Source: Pterobdella sp. o SKG-2022 (lineage: Eukaryota > Annelida > Clitellata > Hirudinida > Piscicolidae). From it: DNA of 64,000 nucleotides. The stretch lies in assembly GCA_964035795.1 (NCBI GenBank), contig OZ038320.1, positions 27,101,705 to 27,165,704 on the forward strand, given 5' to 3'. Made by a program: the position numbers and the translations under genes. Every line of letters starts with the position of its first letter. Positions within the stretch are counted from its first letter, which is position 1. The notes beneath the pieces were generated by a model. The model had not been told where the DNA came from. It did no database searches and saw nothing but the letters and a program-made list of their open reading frames with translations. Of the stretch, positions 54,001 through 64,000 are shown piece by piece.

Positions 54001-54042
54001 TATGCTGAAAAAGTGGCGAAGTTAAGAGCTGGTGGCGTGTGA
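39045..54042 (+). CDS. FRMD4A: FRMD4-like FERM and CUPID domain protein
   Basis: Cell-cortex and junction scaffold family: the FERM domain binds membrane and partners, and the CUPID/DUF3338 coiled coil binds cytohesin Arf-GEFs. Exons: 39045-39202 (F1 lobe, VKEIHHFGLCYYKDSP), 44628-44706 (F2, MLHQVYLQALRDVTE), 45929-46008 (FKLSALALQENIGDF), 47378-47449 (ESHPSLQY), 48378-48443 (LQEYEKLKGMGKKEA), 49208-49411 (F3, YGQHFYMVSDKGGLPWLL), 49574-50378 (F3 end plus ELKEKKRKMELL coiled coil, YKNLCLKES), 51150-51329 (VVTGRL, ARRRFGTSF), 51530-51601, 51862-51949, 52064-52523, 52668-54042 (YTPSSIYKTKSQYRSL, then an Asn/Ser-rich tail ending EKVAKLRAGGV). Phases agree at all splices from 44628 on. The exon covering the end of F1 and the start of F2 was not found in 39203-44627. 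The ATG at 39045 may not be the true start. LCLKES-VVTGRL and RRRFGTSF parallel FRMD4A LCLREA-ELTG and RRRIGTAF. FRMD4B is equally possible; an invertebrate may have a single gene. Confidence 0.92.
39642..39740 (+). repeat. Dispersed repeat relic, copy 2
   Basis: Partner of 11707-11800 in the same orientation, with GCTTTTT, GAATGTGGTTATAGT, CAGGAGTTTCTTGGCCA and AATTATT in the same order. Lies in an intron of the FRMD4-like gene. A weaker third match may lie near 46875. Confidence 0.55.
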
Positions 54043-57000
54043 TTGAACATAATTTTGAGATTAGATTGACATGTTTGTATATAGTTTATTCATGTTTCGA
54101 ACACTACCATAGAATTTTTTAGCTTTTTTATATACAATTTTATTGTTTATTCAAGATTTTGTTGAAATGTTAATTTCAAATCGGGAGGTTTCATGGCACT
54201 TTTCACATTAGGTTTATAAAATTGTTCAATGCTCGTTTGAAAGGTCCGAGCGTTCAATGATATTGTTAAATCTTTATCCAAAGTTTGTCAAAGATGTTTG
54301 AACACTAATTTTTTGATGGGATTAATGATTTTAAAGTTATATTTTAATTATATATTGATTTTTTAATTTTATCGACTGCCAACATCTACGTTAAAACCGT
54401 CCACAATCATGCATTTTTGAGAACTGATAACGAGTCATCAATCAGGAACAGTTTTTAATTTTTACTACAGAAACCCAGATCAACCGTATGCTTATGAGTT
54501 TTACGCTCCAATTTTTGTTCACCAGATTCTATTTGATTTATATTTGAGATTATTTACCACTTGCTTACTTTTCAACAAACACTTTCGAAACTCCTCATAT
54601 GTTGCCCATTTTTGCAGGAATTTTAAATTACTTTTTCCATGTCTTACCATTGTCGAAATTCAAGAAGGTTGTTTGATTTATTTATTTGAAAGTTATCATA
54701 TTCTTGAATATCAAAGGATAAATTAATTCAATTTCAGTTAAAAGCTTGACCAAATAATTTCGTCTTAGTGAAAATTCTTCCAATTTGTTTAACTTTTTGG
54801 TAAATACAAAAATGAATTTAATATTCATATTTTCCATTGAAAATTACAAGGCTGAATTCTTACAAATTTCGTTTTCGATTTGATTGTTATATTTATTCGC
54901 AAAATTTAGAGTAAATTTCGGGTGGTAAGAATGAAGCTTTTTCAAAAGTTGTTCAAACGATTAAATTATCTCCCATTTGTTTAGACAACAATGTAGCTCG
55001 ACTTTGTACTTTTCCACAATGCATATTAGCTTTACGATGTTCATCATTTTATGTTTCTCGTCTTTTGTACCTCTTTCAGAAATAGAATTATTCGGTTTTG
55101 TACTATTGATAAAAACAAATGCCAAGCACCAAATAACTAGCGTACTATTAATAAATAGAATAAAATTAAATTTATTTTTAAAGATACATATAAGATATTT
55201 TAGTTTGGTTTCATCGATTAATTTCAGAGAACATAACTCATTCGATGTAACTTAAGGATTAGAAGGATTTTATAGTTAAACTTGTATAGAAATTAAAGAA
55301 AAAGCAAGTGTTAAATAAAGATAAATCATTTCTTATAAACGTTGTTTAAATAACTCATATATAGTAAATTCAAATAAAAATAAGTTTAGTTTAAAATATT
55401 TTATATATACTTCTAACGAAAAATGAATTAAATTTATATTTTTGATCACAACTCATTGATATTTAATTTAATTCAGGCAATAAAATATCGGAAAAACTAA
55501 AAAAAATGAGCTAAGAATTTCAAATAGAACATAAAAACCTGTTCAAAACACTGATTTTTAAAGTAATGTTCGAAGATCTTTATCGTAATCAGACAATTTG
55601 TAATATACTTGCCTATGTGATCCAATTCTTAAAAAGCAGCTTATGTGAATTTTATACAACAGTCGAAAAGTATGAATGGTATGAAACAAAAGTTAGAAAG
55701 TAAATTATCAAGTTTCTTAAATATAAAACATCGGCAAGCTTATGTTTATGTGACTTTGCACCTCTTCGTTGATGCTTTTGGGTCGATCTTGCCTCTAGTC
55801 GTTTAGTTAGTCTTTTTAAATCTTTTAAATGATCCGAAATTGGCTCTCAAAAAATGTCCTGTCACCACACTGATGAATAACAGAAACAAACACGAGACAT
55901 GTTTCGGTCTCTTGTCTTTGAATCGCTCATTAGAAATCATGCATCTAAATTTTAGAGAAGTATGGTTTATGTAGCTTTGTGACTTTTTCATTAAGTTTAG
56001 ATGATGAACTGGGTAGTTTTTCATAGAGTTTTTCAAATGAAAAGTTGCTGGTTTATATATGTTCTTTTGAATTATCCTTCATCATCCAAATAGGCTTCAT
56101 GTAGAGAAGATAGCTTTGGTTGATAGAAAGTTTCGACTTTTCAATGAAGCTTTTTTGAATGCTAAATAAAGACCTTTTTTTTGTAAAAATTTTCGCTAAC
56201 TTTTTATGATAAGGCTGAACTTACCAAAAACTATATTTTTTTCATTTTAAATAAACGTATTAAAAAAATTTTTTTTTGACGTGAAACTTCAAAAAAACTA
56301 ATTACTGAAAATTCAAAAGATGTCTCTAAAAAGTTGATATTAAAGTTAGTTTATTTCGTTAAGAAAATAATCTTGGCTAGTTCAGTACTTTATATAATGA
56401 GAAGTCTTGTACAGATTCGTATTTTTCTCAAAAATGTCTACTTTTTTAATTTTAAACTTTTGCGATGTTTTCCTTTTTTTATTGCTTCAGACTGATTTTA
56501 CAGCTTATCGATTTTCCCCTTTCTCCTTTCATTTCTTTTTCACTGATTTCTTTTTGTGTTTAAGTTTTCTACGCATTATTTTATTTTTTATAACTTGAGC
56601 ACTTTTAATGGTTGTAGCAAACTCATCATTATACTTATAGCTCTTTTGGATGCACCTTGATATTAACAATTTTTTGGAAAACAAAAACTCCACTTGTTTT
56701 TCTTTATAAAACTTGAAAACAACTTTATGCACCTTATTCATGCTTAAGAACTTTTTTAAAGAGATTCTAGTCAATTATTTCAAAACTTCACTTCAAAATA
56801 GCAAGGAAAAGCAAATTTCACGACAATAATCTTTTCATTCAACTCTGTATCTGATACGCTAACACCAACCAACTTTTTTTTTGTCTAACTTAAGAACAAG
56901 AAAAACTCAAATAACTTCATAACTCTACTTATCTTATTTTCTGAAAATAATTTTTTCATTGTGTCTTTTTTTGTTTAATTCATTTACATTTTAATTTATA

Positions 57001-58200
57001 GCATCTTTTCACTTTTTAGGAAACATTGAGTTTTAGTTTATGAAAAAAAACATCGCTATAAAATTTTCTAATTAGTTTTATTAAAACACTTTCAACACTT
57101 TTCATTTTTTTATGAGAGTTTGATCGCATTTATCAAGACAACAAAATAGCTATAATTTTCGATAAGAGGAGACGTTATGAGACGTTAATCAAAATTTAAT
57201 TATGTTCATATAGTTTAAAACATCATTTTATATTCATATGGTATTTTAACCGTTTTTTATCTTTATAAATTCCTAATCTTTTTTTTGTATTTTGTGTTTT
57301 TCTTAATTTTTTCTGATCACCATCATGCTTTCTTGCTCAAAAAACCACTACATCAACAGCTTTTCAAACTTTTGCTATTTGTTTAAATAATCCCTATAAA
57401 TTTATTATCATTATAAAAAACATTAGTTGCTGGAAAAAAGTCTTTAAACCTCAAAAAAGCTTATTGGTTTCAGTTCTAATAAAATTTATATCATGTTTCA
57501 GCTAACAAAAAATAAATGAGACTTTGTACATCTTTTCATTCTTACATGTGTTTTATTGTTGTTTTGTATAGAAGCTAGAAATTTGATGTTTTCACAGATA
57601 CAAACTTTTAAAAAATCGTTACTGAGCCATGGTAATTTTATAGTTTATTCAACAATGAACAAAGAAAGAAAACAAAAAAGTAAGCTGGCTCACAAAGGTT
57701 TTGAATATGGCAATTGATTAGAAAAATATTTTTGAATTTAAAAAACAGAAAAAAATTACTTGGAAAATAGTTAAAGGAAGAAGCAAACAAAAAAAACATT
57801 TATTTATAAAAGTAGGGAATTTCGGTGTTAAGAAAAAACTCTATTTTATCTTTCAAACGTATTGTTGGCCAATTCGGCTTTGACAATTTGTATTTAAAAT
57901 ACTTTTCCACATAATTCGGCCTGCTGAGCCACTTTTTGGTTCTGAGAATCGTGACTGATAGAAGTAAAGTTCAAATGAAATAAGATAACAAAAAGGTTGC
58001 TATGTTACTTTTTAGAGACATCTTAAATTTACTTTCTGATAATATTTGAAAATTTTTGAATCGACGTAAAAAAAATTGTCGAAAGTTGTTATGTTTTTTC
58101 TTATAGGCTAATTTACGAAATATATGCACTGAAAGTCAAATGTTGTTCTAATAGCACTTATGTTATTTCGTAAAAAAATGTGGAACATCGTGTTAACAGT
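54043..58200. other. Intergenic stretch, nothing supported
   Basis: 3' flank of the FRMD4-like gene and upstream flank of the lectin gene. I saw no supported gene or RNA. A 19-base match to the core of the foldback repeat at 59679-59836 lies at 57148-57166. Confidence 0.5.
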
Positions 58201-58273
58201 TGGCCCAACACGGGATTGAACCCGGTAACTTTAGATAATTAGTCAAATGCTCTACCAGCTGAGCTATAAGGAC
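58201..58273 (-). tRNA. tRNA-like sequence (Lys-like body, AAT in anticodon position), probably a pseudogene
   Basis: On the minus strand it is exactly 73 nt with standard spacing: T8-A9, a perfect D stem (GCTC/GAGC) with AGCTGGTA loop, a CTAATTA anticodon loop and a TTCAATC T loop. The body resembles tRNA-Lys (AGAGCA, TTGACT, GTTGGGC). I count mismatches at acceptor pairs 2-71 and 6-67, anticodon pair 29-41 and T-stem pairs 51-63 and 50-64. The nominal anticodon AAT would decode Ile, in conflict with the Lys-like body. This many mismatches argue for a dead copy or a SINE head. Confidence 0.5.
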
Positions 58274-58653
58274 CAAAATATTTATTATATTTAATAATAA
58301 GAGCATAAAATAAATAATACTAGTAATGATATCAATTTACACGGTATCTCACTTATGTCAATAAAAAAAAATTACTAGCTGTTTTATTTGACACCAATGC
58401 TTTCGTCTAAAAATCGTATTTCTTTGAGTTTTGAAGATCCTTAAAAGTCTAACTAAAAAATTAAATCAATATTCTTCAGGTGCTATCTTTGAATATTAGC
58501 AATAATAATAATGATGTACCCATTTGAAATATTCTATTCAATTGTTCAAAAATGTTTTTGTTCTATAAGCTCTATATATATTACTATTTAAAATTTAAAA
58601 AAAAGAATTTTTGTCAAACATTTGAAATCTTTATATAAAAAGCTACTAACTAC

Positions 58654-60856
58654 ATGAAATTTTTACAAATGAAGACAAAAAAAATCTTCGTTTTTTTTTT
58701 CTTGCATTTTCTTTTTCCTTCTTTGGCTATGTCGAAAAAGCTGAGCTTACTACTAAAAAGAACTGAGTATAGTGAAATATCGGCTACTCCTTACATTTAC
58801 AGGGTCCGAAGTATTTTACAATGCATTCAGATGTGTAATAATAGAAATATACTTGGAGATTGTGTCAGAATCAACTTCCAGATGAAGATATGCTACCTCT
58901 TCAGCACTCGCTACTATTTTTTCACTAACGCTGTTTCCTCTAAAGTATCCTATCAACTTGAACCAGGTTTTGCTTTCATGTTTATCATTTAGTTTTAAGC
59001 ATATATTAATGTGACGGTCATTTGATATTTTCATTAAGAAATTTAACTATAATTACTTAGCTGAAGTTTCCTCTTTCAAATGTTTATACTTTTTTGATGA
59101 AAAAAATTAAATTTACTTCATATTGATCATCTTCGACAAGAAAAAGCTAAAGCTCAAAAACAGTGACTATTACATTGAAGGCTGGAAAATCTAAGTTCAG
59201 TACACATTGTTCCTTGCTGATAACTTGATTAAGCCAACCCGGATAAGTAACAAGAAGTTGCTTTGAATCTTCTCATAGAGTCTGGGTGTAGATCTGGATT
59301 TCAGTTAAAAGTTTTGCGCACCAATACCCGTTGTACTCCAAATTGACTTCATCATTATGAGGTTAGACCTTTCCGAGTTTTAGGCACCTTTTGACTTGAT
59401 GTCGAATACTTTACCACTACACTAACCGGGACGAGTTACTTAAAAACAGTTTTTTAAAGTTAATATAACTTTATCAATACTAAAACTTTAAGACACCATT
59501 TTTTTATCAAACCGGTTTAGTTAGAATGTATTTGTTTTTGAGTCTGGGATAGTCACGAAAACGTTTGGACCAGCTTCAAATAAAATAATAAATTAACAGT
59601 GATTTGAGACTGGGTTATTAATTTTTGAAAACCAATACCAGGTTATGATTTGATGTTGGTTTCAAATTAATAAGTTTGTTTCATCAACAATTTTATAACG
59701 AAAAACATCAATTAAGAGAAATTTTGAATACATTTATTGAGAATCAAAAGCTATAATTTTCGATAAGTTTAGCCTCTCAATAAATGTATTATAAATTCTT
59801 CTTATTTGATGTTTTTCGTTACAAAATGTTGAAGAAAAATACATACGATATCTCTGAAAAGTTTCATCAACATATTTTATAAACCACAATTCTCAAAATT
59901 GCTAAGACCAAATAATTGCTAGTATGAAATAAACTATTTAGAATTAAATTAATAAATAAATATGAAATAATAAGAAATGAATAAATAAATAAAATGAAAT
60001 AAATATAAAGAAGTTAAATACTAAGTAAAGGCTAGTTAGATATTTAGAGTTGAACAAATATAGAAAAATTTTATTTTCTCTTTCGTTCATGCGAACATCA
60101 AGTCGAATAATTGGATTTTAAAAATACCTAAAGAAAACAATACTATGAACTCCCGCCATGTTTATTTCAGTTTTGTCCCTTTAAAACAATTGCACGTAGT
60201 ATTTGAAAACAGCGGGCACGTGCAGCGTTCTTTTAAAATGTTTTCTGCCTGTGCAATCAGAGATCATGCTAAGAAAGCATTTCTTTAATTAATACTTTAA
60301 ATATTTCTGAGCTTAAATATTTTTTGTTTCAGTTGGAGAAGTAGTTTGTCCTTTAAATTTCACCTACAACATCGTGATGAACAAATGTCTACTAATGCCG
60401 TACGGGAACTATACATGGTTGGGAGCTAGGAACAAATGCAACTCTTATCACCCAGACGTCTCACATGCCGTCATTGTTCGAGATTTTTTTGATCAATCCG
60501 AAATTCAAAAGCTTCTTAATGAAATGGCAGGTTTGAAATGTCAATTATTAAATAAAAAACATAATAAATTTAAAACTAAATTAATGTATACAGCGATAAA
60601 TTTTCTCGAACCGTGCCATTCCAAACGGTATTGGACTTGTGGTAGGAAGGATCCTTCTTTAGACTCTCTATGGTACTGGGAGATGTTCACACACACAAAA
60701 TTGCTGTTTAATAGTCACTTGTTATGGTACGATAACCAACCCGACAAAAACTCAAACGAGTTTTGCCTTGAAATGAGAAACGAGCTGAGATTCAACGATG
60801 CGGTTTGTTATAAATATAATTGTGTCATCTGTGAAGCCAAAGCAAGTTATCAATAA
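58654..60856 (+). CDS. Secreted C-type lectin with N-terminal PAN/apple-like module
   Basis: Two exons, 58654-58966 and 60333-60856, joined in phase 1 (CCAG|GTTTTG and TTTCAG), giving 278 residues. Residues 1-25 form a signal peptide (Lys-rich start, IFVFFFLHFLFPSLA). Residues about 45-100 hold a cysteine pattern like a PAN/apple fold (SILQCIQMCNN, INFQMKICYLFS). From about 110 on lies a C-type lectin-like domain: CPLNF, WLGARNKCNSYH, YWTCGRKD, then WYDNQPDKNSNEFCLEM at about 237-253, FNDAVC and NCVICEAK. The QPD at 240-242 is the motif linked in this fold to galactose-type ligands, with FND in place of the usual WND. No transmembrane segment or anchor follows, so it is likely secreted. AATAAA signals lie near 61220 and 61241. 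The start ATG is chosen because it opens the signal peptide; an internal Met six codons in is also usable. Confidence 0.9.
59225..59433 (-). mobile_element. Possible tRNA-derived SINE
   Basis: On the minus strand the element opens CCCGGTTAGTGTAGTGGTAA, an A-box-like tRNA head (Glu/Asp/Gly type), followed about 45 bp later by a weak B-box-like AGGTCTAACCTC, then about 130 bp of unrelated body ending near CCGGGTTGGCTT. It sits in the lectin gene intron, antisense to the gene. The B box is poor and no target-site duplication was identified, so this stays tentative. Confidence 0.4.
59679..59836. repeat. Foldback (inverted repeat) element, arms about 62 bp
   Basis: The left arm at 59679-59742 (core AACGAAAAACATCAATTAAG, CATTTATTGAGA) is complementary to the right arm at 59774-59836 (TCTCAATAAATG, GATGTTTTTCGTT) at roughly 85% with small indels. 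About 31 bp separate them, including AGCTATAATTTTCGATAAG. Lies in the lectin gene intron. It fits a small MITE-like or foldback element. No flanking target duplication identified. Confidence 0.85.
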
Positions 60857-60994
60857 GAAATTGATATTTTTTTAAAAAAGTTGTTAGAATGAGAGGCTTT
60901 ATGAAACTATTCTGTATATGAATCGATAACAGACCATGATTTTTTTGAGCAAAATGGAAAAACTTTTAAACATTAGTATTTTTCAAGATAAAAT

Positions 60995-61064
60995 ATGAAG
61001 CTTTTCGTGAGTAGAATTTATATTATTAAAAACTTATGTAAGTTCTGCTCACAAAAAGCTTCAA
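60995..61064. repeat. Short inverted repeat downstream of the lectin gene
   Basis: Left arm 60995-61020 (TGAAGCTTTTCGTGAGTAGA) pairs with right arm 61039-61064 (TCTGCTCACAAAAAGCTTCA) with few mismatches, leaving an 18-base loop. Lies about 140 bp after the lectin stop codon, so it may be in the 3' UTR or be another foldback element. Confidence 0.75.
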
Positions 61065-62014
61065 TGTTGAACTATCGTGTTTGTATATGAATACTTCCAT
61101 GTTTTTGATTTAAATTACTTTTTTAATTTAAAAAGCAAAAAAATGTCATTTTTATTGAAAAGCCTGGAGAATTAGAATGATGGCCTCCATGTGCTCCTTT
61201 TACTTAGATTTTTTTAATTTAATAAAATTTCATTATTTTGAATAAAAACCACTAACCATAAATTCAAACGTTATTTTAAGATATATTTTATATAAAGTAG
61301 TATTTACAAACTTTTATTTCAAATGATCTGGGTGTTTTGAAACAGCTTTGACTACATATTCAAATAATTGATATGATTCACAAAACGAATTTTAGCTCAA
61401 CATTTGATAAAAAGTTTTACTTTATAACAACAAATCAACAAAGTTAAAAAATCTTCGAGTAACTTTATTGGACAATAATTTTTAAAATAAACATTTAATG
61501 CTATTAGGAATAATACTTGGGAAATTAAGTACGGTACATTGATAATTGAGTTCTTTATAATGAAAGTAAAACTTACGAAAACCTTTGTAAATTGTTAAAT
61601 AAACTGCGTGAATTGTTTCAAATTTCATAAAAATCGTATACGTAGCTTGAATATATTTTACAAAGCGAAATAAAAAAAAAGCAGTTTTCAACTTCTCAAC
61701 GTGTGACCCTACGAATAAACTGATGAAAATAAAAATAGAACACTTTTTTGTTAAATTTTTACAACTATATGAAGTTATAAGTGACTCCATAACTCTAAAG
61801 AATATTTCATAAAGCTATAGAAAGCTAACTGTATGAAGCATTCTTCAGATATGGGAAATCATGGAAGTTTCTAGAATGCAGTCCAAAGGCTATCACTATA
61901 GCAATGAAGTGGTAATTATGCGAGTACAAAAAAAACCATAAAATAAGTGATATAAAAATGTATGTCTAAAGATGTTTTCATGTAGGTTGGGCGATTTATT
62001 TTGAAATAATTTCA
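61065..62014. other. Intergenic stretch between lectin and the next gene
   Basis: Holds possible lectin poly(A) signals near 61220 and 61241. The 102-codon minus-strand frame at 61482-61790 resembles nothing I know and has no support. Confidence 0.5.
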
Positions 62015-64000
62015 ATGGCGGAAGAGGGAGGAGATCTAAGTGAGGTTTGTGAGATGAATCCTGAAATTCTCATCGACAACAAGTATTTTTTTAAATGAAT
62101 ATAAAATAGCTTATATTTTTTATCATTATTAAAAACTGTCAAAATAATTTTGAACACTCCAATCACTGTTCTTTTTACTTATAAAGAAAAATAAAATTAC
62201 CTATCAGAAAAACTTGATAATTTTGATTACTGTCTTTTTTGAAGGCAGTTGATATGCGCGTGTGTGTTAGTGGATACGACTTTGTTACAAAAATGCCTGA
62301 AAAAACAAATGTTGAATACTTCTGAAGTAGATGAGATTAAAGTAAACTATATTTTATTCTGAATAAAACAGTTATTTTTTAACTTTAGATACGTATTAAA
62401 TATTGATCTAAATTCAATTAATAGTTACTAGAATAGTTAGTTAAAATTTAATTTGTTATAGATGATAAAACACCAGAGAGCTCGAAACATAAAGTTTATT
62501 GAAGTAGTACTGAAGAAAGAAAACATCAATAAGAAAGCATTAATGCAGCTACTTCATGAACAAACCCCGCATTTAACAAAGGCGCTGTTGACTCAAGAAA
62601 CAGAAGTAATCAGTCCGAATCCTGAGATAAAAAAATGCGTGGAAAGGTAAAAATGTAACTTTAGAATTTAATTTTTTAAAGAAAAACGTCCACCTCTAAT
62701 CTCTAAAAAATATTTTGTTGGTATAAAATCTGAATTTTATTTAATGCATTGGCAGAGATGTTTTCAAAGTTTTTGGCTCAAGCAGGAGGTTATCTGAGAT
62801 GCACAAAAGGCAACTGAGTTACATGATATCTGTGAAGGTAGCTTTGAAAATTAGAGATTTTGATATATCTTTTCATCATTTATATAACAAAATCAATAAC
62901 GAAAATTAACTTTTTTATAATCTTTAAAACTAAAAATTCTTTTGTTAAAAAAATTAAAATTACAGTAGAATTATCGTGGATAACTGATAAGTTGAAACAT
63001 TTTTTGTAGCTTAAAACACTATGTATCCCTGTACAAGCATTTCTCAATTTCTACTGAAATATAATTTCAACTGTTTCAAAAAATGATCCACAATATCACA
63101 CCAAGGTGACGAAGACCTTGAAAGTCCCTCTGGAACTCAACAGCAAACTGGTACAAGAAGCTTCTAAAGTTAACAAGCATTTGAGGAAAACACAAAAGTT
63201 ATTTAACATTATTATAAATATCAATTGACTAATAAAAAATGTAATAAACACAATAAAAGTCTATTTGAAAACGAAGCTTTTATAAAGCAGAATTCACATC
63301 ATCAGTTGACAATGTTAATTATTGTTTAATGTGTTTTCTAACTTTGGAAAAACTAACTAAAATAACTTAAGTTAAGTTTTTGTCAAAGTTAATTTTTTAA
63401 ATTTTATTGGGAATTAACGATCTTGTATCATAAAATGTTACGATTTTCAGTGAAGAAAGAAAAATCCATGATCAAATTGACAAATTTTGTCTTGTAAATA
63501 ACCTATGCAAAAAAGAAAAAGTAGAAAAAGTGAGTACTTCAGACATTATAAGAATCATTAACAAATCCGAACGGATTAGTATTGATGATGCCGGAACTCA
63601 AAAGGTTTATATCGTTTTAAGTGAAGCTGTATATTTTCTTTAGAAATAATGGTTTAAATAATCAAATTAATTCTAAATATAAAATGAATTAAATTAAATC
63701 AAATTAAAATCAAAGAAATTAATTTTTAAAATCTTTTTGAATACAAGAATTCTCTAATGGGCAAAATAGACATGCTTATAAATAAGTACTACGAGAGCGA
63801 GTTCAAACGCCTCCCGAACAAGAAGGACACAAGTGATAACCAAGCATTAAGGATTTTGTCTGATAACTGCAATAACAATCAGCCAACTGCTTTTGATTCT
63901 CGTTCAATAAACAAAGCATACCTTACAGAAACCCCGACTAAAAACGCTTTTCTTGGGGATAATCTAACTACTGAAACAGTGAATTTTTCACCATTATCTT
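62015..64000 (+). CDS. Unrecognised lysine-rich protein, 5' part of a multi-exon gene
   Basis: I do not recognise the family. Exons: 62015-62044 (MAEEGGDLSE, tentative first exon), 62462-62646, 62756-62837, 63106-63197, 63451-63604, and 63748 running off the right edge. Junctions are GT-AG and phases agree (0, 2, 0, 2, 0). The start could instead be the ATG at 62462, which follows directly on an acceptor. The protein is rich in Lys, Glu, Leu and Asn, with segments such as KALMQLLHEQTPHLTKALL, VFKVFGSSRRLSEMHKRQL, LELNSKLVQEASKVNKHL and EERKIHDQIDKFCLVNNL that look helical or coiled coil. The last visible exon, KIDMLINKYYESEFKRL then a polar Asn/Thr-rich stretch, is open to base 64000. No signal peptide or membrane segment, so probably intracellular. 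It could be a cytoskeletal, centrosomal or nuclear structural protein, but that is a guess. Confidence 0.75.

Overview
This is nuclear DNA from an animal. It is strongly AT-rich, with genes split into many small exons by GT-AG introns, a long (ATT)n microsatellite, decayed non-LTR retrotransposons and a 200-N assembly gap. Deep animal gene families are present (RNA polymerase I largest subunit, an EVI1/PRDM16-type zinc-finger protein, an FRMD4-type FERM protein, a secreted C-type lectin). Asparagine-rich tracts, and a lectin with a PAN-like front end, suggest a lophotrochozoan, perhaps an annelid or leech. The species is inference only.

Layout. 80-8296 (minus): the first 25 coding exons of POLR1A, with the C-terminal third lost off the left edge. 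9159-9938 (minus): a decayed L2/CR1-like LINE 3' end. About 11.5-18.75 kb (plus): an unrecognised Asn-rich, acidic multi-exon gene whose exon phases all agree. 22.7-23.3 kb: two isolated open stretches of unclear status. 26943-28970 (minus): 3' exons of a MECOM/PRDM16-like gene. 32.2-32.55 kb: another LINE tail that has grown into about 217 bp of ATT repeat. 33734-33933: assembly gap. 39045-54042 (plus): an FRMD4-like gene (FERM domain, CUPID-like coiled coil, long Asn/Ser-rich tail) with at least one FERM exon not found. 58.2-61.1 kb: a two-exon secreted lectin gene with a tRNA-like sequence upstream, a SINE-like sequence and a foldback repeat in its intron, and a second foldback just downstream. 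62015-64000 (plus): the first exons of an unrecognised lysine-rich gene that runs off the right edge.

The genes are ordinary animal genes that happen to be adjacent: rRNA synthesis, transcriptional control, cell-cortex/junction scaffolding and secreted lectin recognition. I saw no sign of a shared pathway or of a new mobile or defence system. The most useful results are the exon models built by hand with checked splice phases, one apparent 1-base frameshift in POLR1A, two lineage-type insertions (inside the EVI1 finger array and inside the FERM F3 lobe), a QPD-type lectin site, foldback repeats, and the link between LINE 3' tails and microsatellite growth. No similarity search could be run, so family names rest on recognised motifs.
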